From positions 2,377,173-2,441,172 of the forward strand of contig NW_019091404.1 in NCBI RefSeq assembly GCF_001949145.1: a DNA stretch of 64,000 nt. The letters are read 5' to 3'. The DNA comes from Acanthaster planci (taxonomy: Eukaryota; Echinodermata; Asteroidea; Valvatida; Acanthasteridae). Positions 31,662 through 43,000 of this stretch are shown here, piece after piece (within the stretch, counting starts at the first letter, position 1; each line of letters opens with the position of its first letter). A program made the translations under genes and the position numbers. Below the pieces are notes generated by a model. That model searched no databases and had not been told where the DNA came from. It worked only from the letters and a program-made list of their open reading frames with translations.

Positions 31662-34600
31662 GTCACAATATATTTTGACAAACAAAGAGATTTTTTTATT
31701 TCGCATCGTTGCACTGAGCATAACTGTGCTTGTCTTCCTTCTGCACCAGAATGTTTTATTTTATGGCTTTTATTATTTTAGAAACATCCAAAGTGCCAAC
31801 CGAAAGGCCTTCCTACAAAAAACCCAAAAATATGAGACAGTTTTTTAATTACTTGCGGGAGTGTACATATCTCAAGGCAAGCAACACTTGGTAAACTATA
31901 TTTGATGAGCTCTCGAAATGGAGACATTACTTTAGCTGTGTTACTTTCCCTTTTTCTTTGTGAAAACTTAATCATGAGCATGTAAATTCCTGAAAAACAG
32001 GTCATGTGACTGATACCGGCATCACACGACGAATCTATATGATGCATCATGTGATATTTGACAGAATGATTGGCCCTTATGATGTGTCAGAAATTATGGC
32101 TTCACTGGAAACGAAAAAGATTGTCTAAATGATTGTTCAACTGTAGTAGACAAACAACGAATCGAAAAAAAAAATTATAATTGACTTGTTCTTGTCTCTG
32201 TATCTTCAGTGATGATTATGCTGTTGTACTTCTTGAAGTCTTTTAACATAGAGCAATATGTACAAATAAGTGTCATGTGAATTAAATGTGAATGGATAAT
32301 GCTTATCTTAGCAATAACATTGTACAGAGGATTATCAAGGCGAAACTGTAGACCGATTGTAAATAGTGTTAGCTGGAAAAGTTGAAGAAAAATAACAGTA
32401 TTAAAGAGTGATTTTATTGTTTTATCAAAATCTAATTATTCTGAAACAAAAATTATAACCAACATTGGAGAGAAGAAAAGTTTTAAGAGTTATGCCTATT
32501 ATTAGACTTGGAACAATTTCCCCTCAAACCTGGTATGCAAGAATAGGTTGCATTTAATTTAAAGTTACCCAGTTTTCCTGCATATTGTGACAATGTTTTG
32601 AAACTGCATTGCTGAAGCATCTTCCCAGCTGTCTCTGAATACTACCAGACTTTCCAGCCACAACAGTTTGCTTGCATCAGACATTTGGTTTTCTGTGGGT
32701 CCAGAGGTTATCAAGGAAGTGGTTAGCTTCCAAAATTTTTCTAGCAATTGGTCTGTGGGCAGATAGCTTTGCTGCAAGAGCTGGTCTACTTTCAAATTTA
32801 AATCCAAAAGTACATCATGCTGTGTATTTGGTTTCAGCTGACAGCATTTAATCGCAGACACATACATGCATGTAATCTTTAAGCGATAACTCAACTTACT
32901 GTTTGTATTGAGTATTTATGGCATTTGCCAGAAAGAGCAAATCAAAACATTAAATACTATTTCTTCAAAGCAATAACCCTTGTATAAATTGTAAATCTTC
33001 TCCAAATATCTGAATCTAATTTTCTCTTTATCAGTGTCATCTGTAATTAATAACTCAAAATTCTATCTATCAAAAAATCTGTAAAGTAACTCTCTCTTCC
33101 ACCTTATTCATTAATCAATGCATATTTTGTGAACTGTTGGCAATCATTGTCATTGAAACCTTAGTAGTAATATTTTCTTCCAACTATCAATACTTGTACA
33201 CTTTCTTGTTCCTTTTAAATAACTCATAACATACTGAGACATTGTGTATGCGTAGTTTAGACACAGCATTGTAGTACACATAGTTTAGTCTTCCTTTGTG
33301 TTGTGCCGTTCTGGCTTCCAGAAAACTAATCAAATTTCAAGGAATATATTCACCAAAAGTCTAAGAATATTCCCCTCCAAGTAGACATTCACACTGATCA
33401 ATGATGTAGTGATCTTTCTACTCTTTGGATGGAAAGATAAACCACAAGTACTTAAATCCCCGAAAGAAACATTTTCATCAATCAAAATTTGAGAATTGAA
33501 AACTAAAGTTAGACTATTGTTGACCAAAACAGAGCCTATCATTTTGTACCGTAGTTAATGTATCTCTATGCAATGTTTGGTGAATTTGTTCTCCATTCGA
33601 TTTCTGGCAGTGTGACTGTTGTAAACCAACTTTCCCAGGGTGTTTTTGTACGTGTATGTGTCATTACTTGACATTGTTTACACCATTATGTAACACACTA
33701 CTAATGAATATTTTTGAAAATTTGCAAAAAAAAGAGGAAAATAGTTCAAAATAAAAAAAAATCTTGGGCCCAAATACCACTTTCATTTTTCATATACTGA
33801 TTAGAAATACCAGTTGAATCAAGTGGAATGCCAGCACCAGCTGTTTAAGGTAGAATATTTTTGGATTTGCTATCACAACTTCCTTTGATTTCCTTTGATC
33901 CTGTAGTGTGTCATTTCTATTGAAATGTGGATGCTAATCTGACTCATTGGTGATATTTATGATCCAGGTTAGAGACCACCACGGAAAAGATGATGATCTC
34001 ATGAATGCTTCCTGAACCTTGTGCAAAAATGCAGGCACTTTCAAAAACAATTTGGATTTATACTCAAGGGTTTGGGCATTCTGCTTTGATTATTATCAAA
34101 TGTGTAAACTTTCTTTTTAAGAAAAAGTTTTATCCAACCAGGGTATGTTAAACAAACGCAACCGGATTTGATAGTAGGGGAAGAACTCAGTTCCTTTGCA
34201 GCATTTTTGGACTGTTTAGGTTAGATCCCAAAAGGCAGTTTGATATGGTTTGGAACCATGTGGGTTTTTTGTTGGTGAGAAAGTGTGTTTAGCCAGTGAA
34301 AGAACCATTGTAATGGAATGTGTTACTGCCTCGATCATTTTCACTTTGTGAGTTTTTGGTCAAAAAATGGCCTCGGACTGAAGTGCACATAACTACAGAT
34401 TGCTGAACGTCAACCTTTGCTGTGAGGGTTCAGACACAAAAACTAGCACCCTGTTGTGGTCTGTGATAGGTCAGTATTTCTACACTCTAGTTTAATGTTG
34501 TGGAGGTTTTGTCTAGACTACATCCAATCGCCCTCCCTGACTATTAGATTGCCCTTCCCCTAGTACCCTTCATTTTGGCATATCTTCCAGAAATACTTTG

Positions 34601-35254
34601 CATTGGTGACGATATTGTATACCCGTGTGGAAGTTGCCCAGTACGTGATGTGGAATGCGAAGTTAATTGCTGTGAAATGAAGTTAACACTGTGCTTTCAT
34701 TGGAATATTTCTGTAGAGCGTAACATAATGAATAGATGAAGTTTCTTACATATTTGTAAAGTTTTGAATTTTAGAATTGTTTACATGAAAATACACCATA
34801 TAGCATAAAGTTTCAAATACATAGTGTTGACAATTTTCATTGTATAACTTCCCGTAGACATACTGGATATTGCTTTTGCTATGATGTGTAATTTATTGTA
34901 GGTATGGTCAACAAATTTGTGAATTATTTTATAAAGGAAACAAAAGTTGTAAAGTTATGATAGCAGCTTCCGACAGATTCTAGTTGTACCGTACTCTGTG
35001 AATTTGTAAAATATGTAATTTTTTCCCCAGTTTCTCCACAAATTGCATGAGTGATAAGAATTAACAGTGTACAAGAGAGATTTCTCTGAAAATTATCATA
35101 ATCATCACCAGTTGGACTGTTAAGTATGTATTCGGTGTTTTTGTTTACTATAATCCATTATAACTGTGGCGTGTGTGATTTTAATATAGAGGATTTTGTT
35201 GTGAACTTCCTCATATATACCTGTAGTTAATATGTAAATGCACATTGTTGCCCA

Positions 35255-35420
35255 TAGTGATTGGCCAGAGCTTTGATGACATCACGAACTAAGGTTGTGA
35301 CAATTGGTGGAATGTATGATGATGTCATTAGTGTCAGAAACCAAATCCTGCTATTGGCTAGCAAGGCATGGGGTTAACAAAACAGGGTTGTGATTGGTTG
35401 AAGTGTAAAGGATGTCACAG
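35255..35420. promoter_or_regulatory. Cluster of CCAAT boxes paired with ATF/CRE-like sites
   Basis: ATTGG (reverse CCAAT) occurs at 35260, 35303, 35353 and 35393. An octamer of the TGACATCA/TGATGTCA type begins exactly 17 bases after three of these: 35277 TGACATCA, 35320 TGATGTCA, 35410 GGATGTCA. Repeated fixed spacing of an NF-Y site and an ATF/CREB-like site looks like a promoter or enhancer module. No gene start is recognised next to it, so its target is unknown. Confidence 0.4.
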
Positions 35421-36332
35421 TCACTTTCTCAGAATTTTCAATCAGATTTTTACCTTATTTACAGGAAAACAAAGAAAAGAAAAATACACTGATGTTAATC
35501 TGCTGTTGCGCTTAATAAGTTGAGCACAAAGTCAGCATTTAGTTTTTTCTGCACCAGTTGCAGCTTTTTTTTTGAGACCTCCAATTTTGCTGCCTGTTAG
35601 GAAAAGGCCTGGCAGGTGTGACGTCTGTTTATTGCAGTGCTAGCAAGTATTTATCCTTAATAATCACAGAGGAATTTGTTAAAAAAAAGTGTGCAAAAAT
35701 GATTTACAAGGTGTGCATTCCAGTAGTACGTTATCTGTAGCCGAGTTGTAGTTTACGTCTGTGTATGCAGTGTTGAATGTGTTTTTAATGTGATTTTTCT
35801 GCTTGAAATTTATTTGAAAAGTGAGTGGCAATCATGAAAGGGACATTTTAAAATAAATGTTTCCCTTTTCTTTTCTGTTTTAGTAGTGCTTGAAAAAATA
35901 TGAGTCAATTGTATGAGTTTTTTTTTGTTGGAAGTGCAAATTACTTTATCCAATTCTTTTCTACGTGTCATAGGAGTAGTGATGTCAGTACTTTCGATAT
36001 TCCTCATGTATGAGACCAGTTTGATGAGACTTGATTTTGATTGAATGTATGTACATGTATATGATTTAGTTAGGCAGAAGTAGCAGATACTTCATGTGCT
36101 GTGCATACAGCACCATGCCAGCCTTGTTCTGTCAAAGCATAGGGCTTACTTTCTGTTGAAGCCATTAGCATTAAGAGACCCAAGCTAAAGTGTTGCCTGG
36201 CTGGCGGAGCACTGATTTCACATTTCTGAAGTGAATTAACGCTGGATTGTTCTGGTTTATATCTGTGAATGAAAAATTCAAATTGAAAAAATTAGACTCT
36301 GACAAGATTATGTTTTTCTCTGAAGGGACAAT

Positions 36333-36338
36333 TTTATT
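36333..36338 (-). terminator. Candidate TMEM107 polyadenylation signal
   Basis: AATAAA on the minus strand, about 980 bases past the TMEM107 stop. There is no supporting evidence beyond the hexamer. Confidence 0.25.
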
Positions 36339-37315
36339 TAATAGCTGCACAAGACTGTAAAATACATATAAAATTATTGGTATGCACATGGAACACTTCT
36401 AGCAACAGGTGTATTTGTTTTTAATAAACTAAAAGTACAGAATACTAACATTGCTATTTCCTTTTCAGAGTGAACCATAATTGATATTTCTCTTTAAATC
36501 TCTCCTATATTTAATTGAATGTCTTCCCAGTCGATTTTTTTTAAGTTGAATAAACCATAGAAACCAAGAAATGTTCAGTGTGTTAATAACTGTGTCATCT
36601 ATCCCTGGGTGAGCCCTATCCAAGTGTGTTGATTATACCTCAAGTCTCTTGGAAAAGGACTGCGTATTTTGCTGCCAGTGCTTGCTTTGAAATTTGTGCC
36701 CCTTTGCTCTGCATTTCCAACTCGTTACTTGCAGCTATCAAAACTGCTGAAATTCACAGAGTAATTTTTATCGACTAATCAATGGCTTCATTGGCCCCTC
36801 CCCTTTCAGAACACCCTTTTTGACATTTGCAAACACCAATATAATCCAAGATCAAAGTTTCACACAGCAAATTATTTACATTATTTAACTTCAATAAATA
36901 GTAAGCAATTAGCATTAGTTATTTACAGGTTTTCAATTATACATAAAGGTTATCAATGAAGTATTTCAAAACGCTATACACTGTAAAATACTTGCACACC
37001 ATGCACTATAGCAAAACTTCAAAAATGGGAGAATTAACTATGATACAGTTTTCTGGTCTAAAAAAGAATATGGACGGAATTTGCTGGTTTGCCCTGCAAG
37101 GAATTGAATTCTTCAAGTCTACCGGCTGCAAATGAGTTTCAGTGGCAACTTTGTCATCAAGATTGATCACTTTCAGCCATGACTAATTACAAAGCAAATG
37201 AAGATAACTTCCATTTCGGTTCTGCAATTTCTGTGAGTTGAAAACAACTGAGAATAATATTTATAACCTTTCTGTACATTTGGTTGTTTGGGGGAAATTG
37301 GAGTTCCTGGGTTCA

Positions 37316-37382
37316 TCAGCTTGACTTGTTGAAGAAGATCTTGGAAATGATCACACCAGTATCTATCACAGCAGGAAAGGCA
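37316..37382 (-). CDS. TMEM107: TMEM107 exon 5 (residues 118-139 and stop)
   Basis: Encodes AFPAVIDTGVIISKIFFNK and the stop TGA at 37316-37318. Acceptor gtatctcttcag. It aligns with human ALPAVTEMALFVTVFGLKK. Confidence 0.9.
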
Positions 37383-38953
37383 CTGAAGAGATACAAATAG
37401 ACACATAAAAAAACATTCCACACCATTTCCTGTTACAATACCGTATTTGACTCTGTGGTTTTTTTGTATCTACAGATCAATGCAAACCTGGCACAGAACT
37501 GAACGGAATGGAGAAAATGACATGACCACCGACAGACGGATAGCCTTGAGCAGAAGCACCCCCTCTTCAGTTGAAAAGAGCCTTGCTGGTCAGAAGTGTA
37601 AGTTTGGTTGGTAGCAATGCTTACGCAACGCCTGCATTTCATATTCCTTTGTGAACCAGCGAAGTGAGGTTCTCACCAAAAGAGCCTCCGTTGCTAAGAA
37701 ATTCGTGCCCTCTCTTGGTCCAGTTCAAGGCCCATAAACAACTGAGACAGACGACTTTAAACAAGACAGTGAATGTAGTCACACAGCAGTTTGACCATTC
37801 AGTAACTCACCTGCAGCATCCAAACATGTACCAGTAAGTGTTACAGGGCCACACTTCAAAGAGAAAGTAGGACAAAAATACGGCTCCCACGGAATGAGCA
37901 GTGATGGCTAGAGTGGTCCAAGTTAAGAACACACAGAAAAGCGTAGATTGTTGCTACCAGCAAGCATTAAGCCAATCAAAGAAGAGAAGCACAAGTATAA
38001 TTTTTAATTTGAGGGTAAGGTGGTGCTTTGAAATACGCAAAAATTACTTTGGGTTGATGCAAAAAAGGAAAAATCTTTCATTTTTATCTACTGAGTTGCC
38101 ACTGACATTTCAACACTTCTTTGTACAATCATGAGATTGGCAAAACGATGTTACAGGGACTTCAAACAGTGAAAGTACTAGAGAACCAAACTTTAAATGT
38201 GACCACGTTTGGATAAAAAGCTCGAAATCTGACCATGTACCAGCCTTCAACCAATCCAAGCTCAATGAATAATCTTTAAAAGGATACAGAAGAGCGACTC
38301 CATGTTGACAAATATGGTGACCCCTGACATGAAGCCAGCCAGCTCCATGACGATGAAGATGAGTGACAGAATTAATCCCGCTAGAAACCTGTAAAAAAAT
38401 AAAGGCAAAGTACACTTTCATGTCACAAACGATGGAAACTGACCCTCATGACAACGAATTAACACAACCAGCTGCAAATTCAACCCTGACTCCCTCAGCA
38501 CTCTTTCCAAATCCTCCAAAGTTTCCCACTTTGAAAGAAACCGGTGAAATGTTATTTGCAAATTGATCTCTAGGGAGAATCAAGCCAACATTAAAGTCAC
38601 AGTGGCTAAGCTCCGTATTCCTCAACCCTGCCAAATTCTCCACACCTCCAGGCAGATTCAGAAGGCAAAACTCACCCCCTATCAGCACTGTCATATTGCT
38701 CTTGAGAATAAGATGCTGGCAAACATGCTTTCAAGTTGGCATCCTGTTTGAACAAATAATATGAAATGAACTGAACCCTGAAATTGATACCTTTCTTCAA
38801 TCAAAAGACAACAAACTTCTACCTTCACATCACAAAAGAGGACCTTGAACAAAATAACCAACTTACCCGGGACCACAGAATGGTTATGCTAACTACCATG
38901 TGGGCAATGATACACAGGAATCTGGCTGGAATAAGGTGTGTGAGACCTGCCAT
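37316..38953 (-). CDS. TMEM107: TMEM107, ciliary transition-zone tetraspan protein, 5 exons
   Basis: A small four-helix membrane protein of the MKS module at the ciliary transition zone, where it helps gate membrane proteins into cilia. Joining 38867-38953, 38676-38743, 38288-38388, 37811-37907 and 37316-37382 on the minus strand gives 420 nt, 139 residues plus stop (human about 140). All introns are GT-AG and phases agree throughout. Matching segments include LIPARFL, ACLP, MELAGFMSGV, SITAHSVGAVFLSYFLFE, NTYWY and AFPAV, in the order recalled for human TMEM107. Predicted helices lie at about 8-27, 52-73, 83-103 and 109-132. The start ATG has a strong context (aagATGg). The gene is head to head with COPB2 and tail to tail with CASZ1. 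The exons are 67-101 bp, so no long open frame reveals the gene. Confidence 0.93.
37547..37736 (+). repeat. Dispersed repeat, copy 2 (in TMEM107 intron 4)
   Basis: Same family and orientation as 26031-26219. Shared blocks include TGAGCAGAAGCACCCCCTC, GTTGAAAAGAGCC, TGCTGGTCAG, TTTGTGAACCA and TCTTGGTCCAG. Confidence 0.8.
37811..37907 (-). CDS. TMEM107: TMEM107 exon 4 (residues 86-117)
   Basis: Encodes AHSVGAVFLSYFLFEVWPCN followed by TYWYMFGCC, helix 3 and the start of helix 4. Acceptor ccactctag, donor CAG|GTGAGT. Confidence 0.93.
38288..38388 (-). CDS. TMEM107: TMEM107 exon 3 (residues 52-85)
   Basis: Encodes helix 2 (FLAGLILSLIFIVMELAGF) and MSGVTIFVNMESLF. Acceptor tttttttacag, donor TTCT|GTATCC (weak), phase 1 out. 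The join to exon 4 recreates the conserved SITAH stretch. Confidence 0.92.
38676..38743 (-). CDS. TMEM107: TMEM107 exon 2 (residues 30-51)
   Basis: Encodes DANLKACLPASYSQEQYD, the loop after helix 1, aligning with human DSNIQACLP...EEYD. Acceptor tgttcaaacag, donor GG|GTGAGT, ending phase 2. Confidence 0.9.
38867..38953 (-). CDS. TMEM107: TMEM107 exon 1 (residues 1-29)
   Basis: Starts MAGLTHLIPARFLCIIAHMV and ends LWSR at donor CGG|GTAAGT, phase 0. It forms the first transmembrane helix. Confidence 0.93.
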
Positions 38954-40011
38954 CTTGTAACTTCATCCACTTGAACTTCTCTATTCACAAACACGGTAAA
39001 AACAAAAGTAGGTCTTAGGAAAGACCTTTCTTTTGCTGAGGTACATGTACAAATGCACTTTATGTCAACCATGTCAACCAAGGGTTAGCAGACTATGGGC
39101 AAGGACCATGGCAAAACCAAATAACAGCTGAAGGGATTTTCACATACTTTATGTTAATGAGGTTTAATCATTTTAAAGCAAATTCCAACATGTCACAAAT
39201 GTAGGCCCCATGTCACCAGTGTGTGGTCACAAATATTACAAGCCAGGCCAAAGATACATGAAAGACTTTATACAGTTTCATTCTATCTTTACATTGTCTC
39301 CCTGTGCTAATGATTCAGAATTTAAGTGCTATTTTTAGCAATACTTTTTAAAACAAAAAACAAGTAGGGCCTAGGGGCCTATTATTGATAAATGTTGCCA
39401 GGCCCATATACCCTGAAATATGTCTGCATTCTCGACGTCTATGACAGTAAATAATATTATTACTGAAATAGTTTGGTCCCCAGCAGTTAACACTCGGCTC
39501 ACATTTCACCACTGCTTAAAACCATTTATTTGGCTATAGGCACCTATTGTGAACCATACAAGAACTGGTGTGTTCTCAAGACGTATGTCAACAATTCTCA
39601 TTTTTATTCAAATTAAAATTCTTACAATATTCGATGACTTCTGCGCTTTCTCCTGTTCTCCAAATGGAATGCAACTCGAAAATGGTGGATGAATGTTTTG
39701 GACCAGAAGAATTAACTCGTAGGGAGGGGGAAATATTTGAAATCCCCCCCCCGTCCTTCCTTTTAAAAAAGTAGTTCTACTAGGACTTCAAATAAAATGA
39801 TAGATTAAATGAAATAATGCAGTTTTCAAATTTGTTTTATAATATGATTTCCTGAATATCTCCATACTGATTTATTTCCAGGCCTATAGTTAACTACGGC
39901 ACCTTTAATAAAATGGAGCGCTCCTTTTCTGAAATCAAGAAAAATACGCGAGATTTGCATCCCTTTACGAGACTTGACACGTCAGTTCAACCAACACACC
40001 GGTAGGACACG
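38954..40011. promoter_or_regulatory. Bidirectional upstream region of TMEM107 and COPB2
   Basis: 1058 bp separate the two divergent ATG codons, with no coding frame between. Two weak candidate elements are visible. TGACACGTCA at 39975-39984 is close to COPB2. Read on the minus strand it contains TGACGTG, the core of unfolded-protein-response elements. GGACCATGGCAAAAC at 39103-39117 is a partial match (about three mismatches) to the RFX X-box of ciliary genes, about 150 bp upstream of the TMEM107 ATG. Start sites are not known. Confidence 0.45.
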
Positions 40012-40014
40012 ATG
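40012..40014 (+). CDS. COPB2: COPB2 exon 1, start codon only
   Basis: ATG followed at once by donor GTAAGA, context acacgATG. Splicing to 40846 gives MPLRLDIK, the conserved N-terminus. Without this start the conserved residues would have no in-frame Met. Confidence 0.85.
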
Positions 40015-43000
40015 GTAAGAAATTGAGCTCGATTAAATGTCATTTTGCGATTCTTGACATCCCCAAACTTTTAAAGAGTTTGTTCTGTCTAAATGGTTTG
40101 TATAATTTCAAGTTATCGACTGTAAGTTGATCATCGATTGTGATTTTGAAGTTACCGTGAATCGACCTGGAAGATACCGAGGCTATTCAGACGTGGCAGA
40201 GTACTTTGATGCTTTTAAAAAGCGTGTATTTCCGACACTATATGTTGAGCGGTTGAACATGTTGAATGGGAGATTAAATGTGAAATTATTCCACTTTTAT
40301 TGCAGAGTTTGTACTGTATAAACAATTAATGATTATTGTACCTAGAGTTTTTGGTTCATGAGTTGTTGAGCAACTTTAAACTGTAAAGTTTTAGCCCTAA
40401 CTAACGTTAAAGCATTTGTAAGTTTTGGGACCCCCCTGTTCTTTGTCATTTGTACAAGAGGTCCGTCTGCAAAAGAGTACAACCTCGGGTAAAGTTCTTT
40501 TAATGATTCTGACCGTATTTTTGTGAATTTTGATCAATAAATTAAAATATGTGTCTTTCTTACCTTTTTTCCCAACTCTGACACACCACCATTTTTTACT
40601 CCAAAATTTCCTTCATAAATCCAAACACTGCCCTCCTTCCATAAAATTAATCGTGCAATTATTGAGCATGAAGACAGTGTAATCTAGTAAGGTGACTTTT
40701 AAAAGTTAAAAAGTAAGTTTCTGTTCTATTATAGGAACAGGGTCCCGAACTATAGATAGGCCTAACTATAAAGCAAGGCCAGTGAATTTCTGCAAGTATT
40801 TATTGATTTTTTCAGTGTAAACATATTTCTCTTCTTTTCTTTCAGCCTCTCAGACTAGATATAAAGGTAAGACAGTGTTCGACTATTTGTTAATCAGTTA
40901 TCACTCCGTGCATGTTTGTTCAAAGTAAATTTGTAAGTCGGCATAAGAAAGATAATCTCTTTAGAATGCCTTTTCCACATGTCCCACATCATTGTTGCCA
41001 CCATTTCGCTGTATAGAGAGGCTAAGTATTATTGCAGTTATTGGTAAAACTTTCACTCTGAAGACAATATGAACTCGACTGAACTTTTCCACCTACAGCG
41101 CAGACTGTCGGCACGGTCTGACCGTGTCAAGTGTGTCGATCTACACCCAACAGAGCCGTGGATGCTGGCTAGCTTATACAATGGGAATGTCCATGTATGG
41201 AATCATGAATCCCAGGTTGGTAATAGGGTCCTAGATCACATAAATATTGAAGGTAATGAACATTGACTTCAACAAGATCAGTTGTGCACGACTTAACATA
41301 ATTTACCTCTGATGCCAAATTGAACATGTTTCTTTTAACAGACACTTGTCAAGTCCTTTGAAGTTTGTGACTTGCCTGTCCGGGCTGCAAAGTTTGTTCC
41401 CCGGAAAAATTGGGTTGTGGCTGGTTCGGTAAGTCAAGTGTTAATCAGCTGTGTTATTTCTTGTAGTGGTGGATTACATTTTGAGATTTTGGAAATCGTC
41501 AGTCTTGGAAGTGGTAGCAATATACTTGAAACACACTCACAAAACTTGTTGGAATTGTTGATTTGAAATGACATATACAGTTGGTAGCCCACTTGAGTAA
41601 ATACCAAGATTAATCTATAAGCACATTTCCTGAAAATAGAGAAGGTTCTTTGAAGGATTGCCAATTGCTGTTCAGTAGGAGTCATTCATACTAATGTTTT
41701 TGCCATCTTTGGTTTTTTGACTGCAGGATGACATGCAGATCCGGGTCTTCAACTACAACACCTTAGAGCGAGTTCACGCATTTGAGGCACACTCGGATTA
41801 CATCCGATCTATTTGTGTTCACCCAACCCAGCCCTACATACTTACAAGCAGCGGTGAGTCTAATGGACTCATGGTACAGCAAAACAGAAGTCGTATTTGA
41901 CATCTGTTTATGTGCCCATCAACGGATTTAAGATGTGTTCAACCAGCTACGGGTTAGATGAAATTTCTGGAATGATGAAGCAAGAAATAGTGATTGGTTT
42001 TAAAGCTTAACAAACCAATCAGCCATTTGGCCTTGTGAAATAAATGCAATTTGAATTGAAATTCCCCTAAGCTAAAGCTACCAGATCCTGAAGAGTAACA
42101 TGATCCCTTAAGTAAGTCTTACATAAGAAGTTGTATCTTTGCATTATCATGGCTTTATTTTATCTGGCTCTGGCCAATTTTATCTGGCTAATAAAGAATC
42201 TCAGAATATATGCAAATGTTGGCCAACAATGAAGGCAATATTTTGATTCAACTCTGCTGTTGGGAAGGATTTATTCTCAGTGAGCTGTTTCTGAGAGACA
42301 TGCCTGCCTCCTGCGTAACAACAGAAGTGTGACTAGAATGTCTGACTTTGTTATGCAGATGACATGTTGATCAAGCTCTGGGATTGGGACAAGAAATGGA
42401 ACTGTGCCCAGGTCTTTGATGGCCACACCCACTACGTCATGCAGATTGTCATCAACCCCAAGGATAACAACACCTTTGCCAGTGCCTCCCTGGACAGAAC
42501 AGTCAAGGTAAGGGTTGGTCCCAAGATGATGCAGTTGCTGTATTTTGTCATCAAAGTATTACAGAAGATTCAGAGTTAGTCATCAAAAGTCTACAGATGT
42601 GATATCCCTACACCACAACTGCCTACTCACTTGCAAAAGATTCCTTTAATGTTGGAATCTGGAGGGAAGTTAGAGTTTGTTAAATTTTATTCAGCATTGT
42701 TGCCAAATTTTTATATTTTTTTACCCTGGTCAGCAGACATTGCGTGGAAATCCCAGAATTCTATCCTGTTGGGTAGCGTAGGTAAAGCATTGCAGAACTA
42801 GTCCAATCTAAAGTTGACCTAGGTCATGACCCAAGACTGTACCATTTGTTACACCAGGTGTGGCAGCTTGGGTCCAGCACTCCCAACTTCACCCTGGAAG
42901 GCCATGAGAAGGGTGTGAACTGTGTGGATTACTACTGCGGGGGAGATAAACCATACTTGGTGTCAGGGGCTGACGACAGGTTGGTCAAGATATGGGATTA

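Larger units (their letters stand above)
30668..37315. other. 3' flank between CASZ1 and TMEM107 (convergent genes)
   Basis: 6.6 kb with no protein-like frame. It must include the 3' UTRs of both genes, but their ends are not defined. Candidate plus-strand AATAAA signals are at 31656 and 36423, and a candidate minus-strand signal (TTTATT on plus) is at 36333. It is AT-rich and nearly free of the TACATG repeats common before 22 kb. It contains the tandem repeat at 30961-31076 and the CCAAT/ATF cluster at 35255-35420. Confidence 0.6.
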
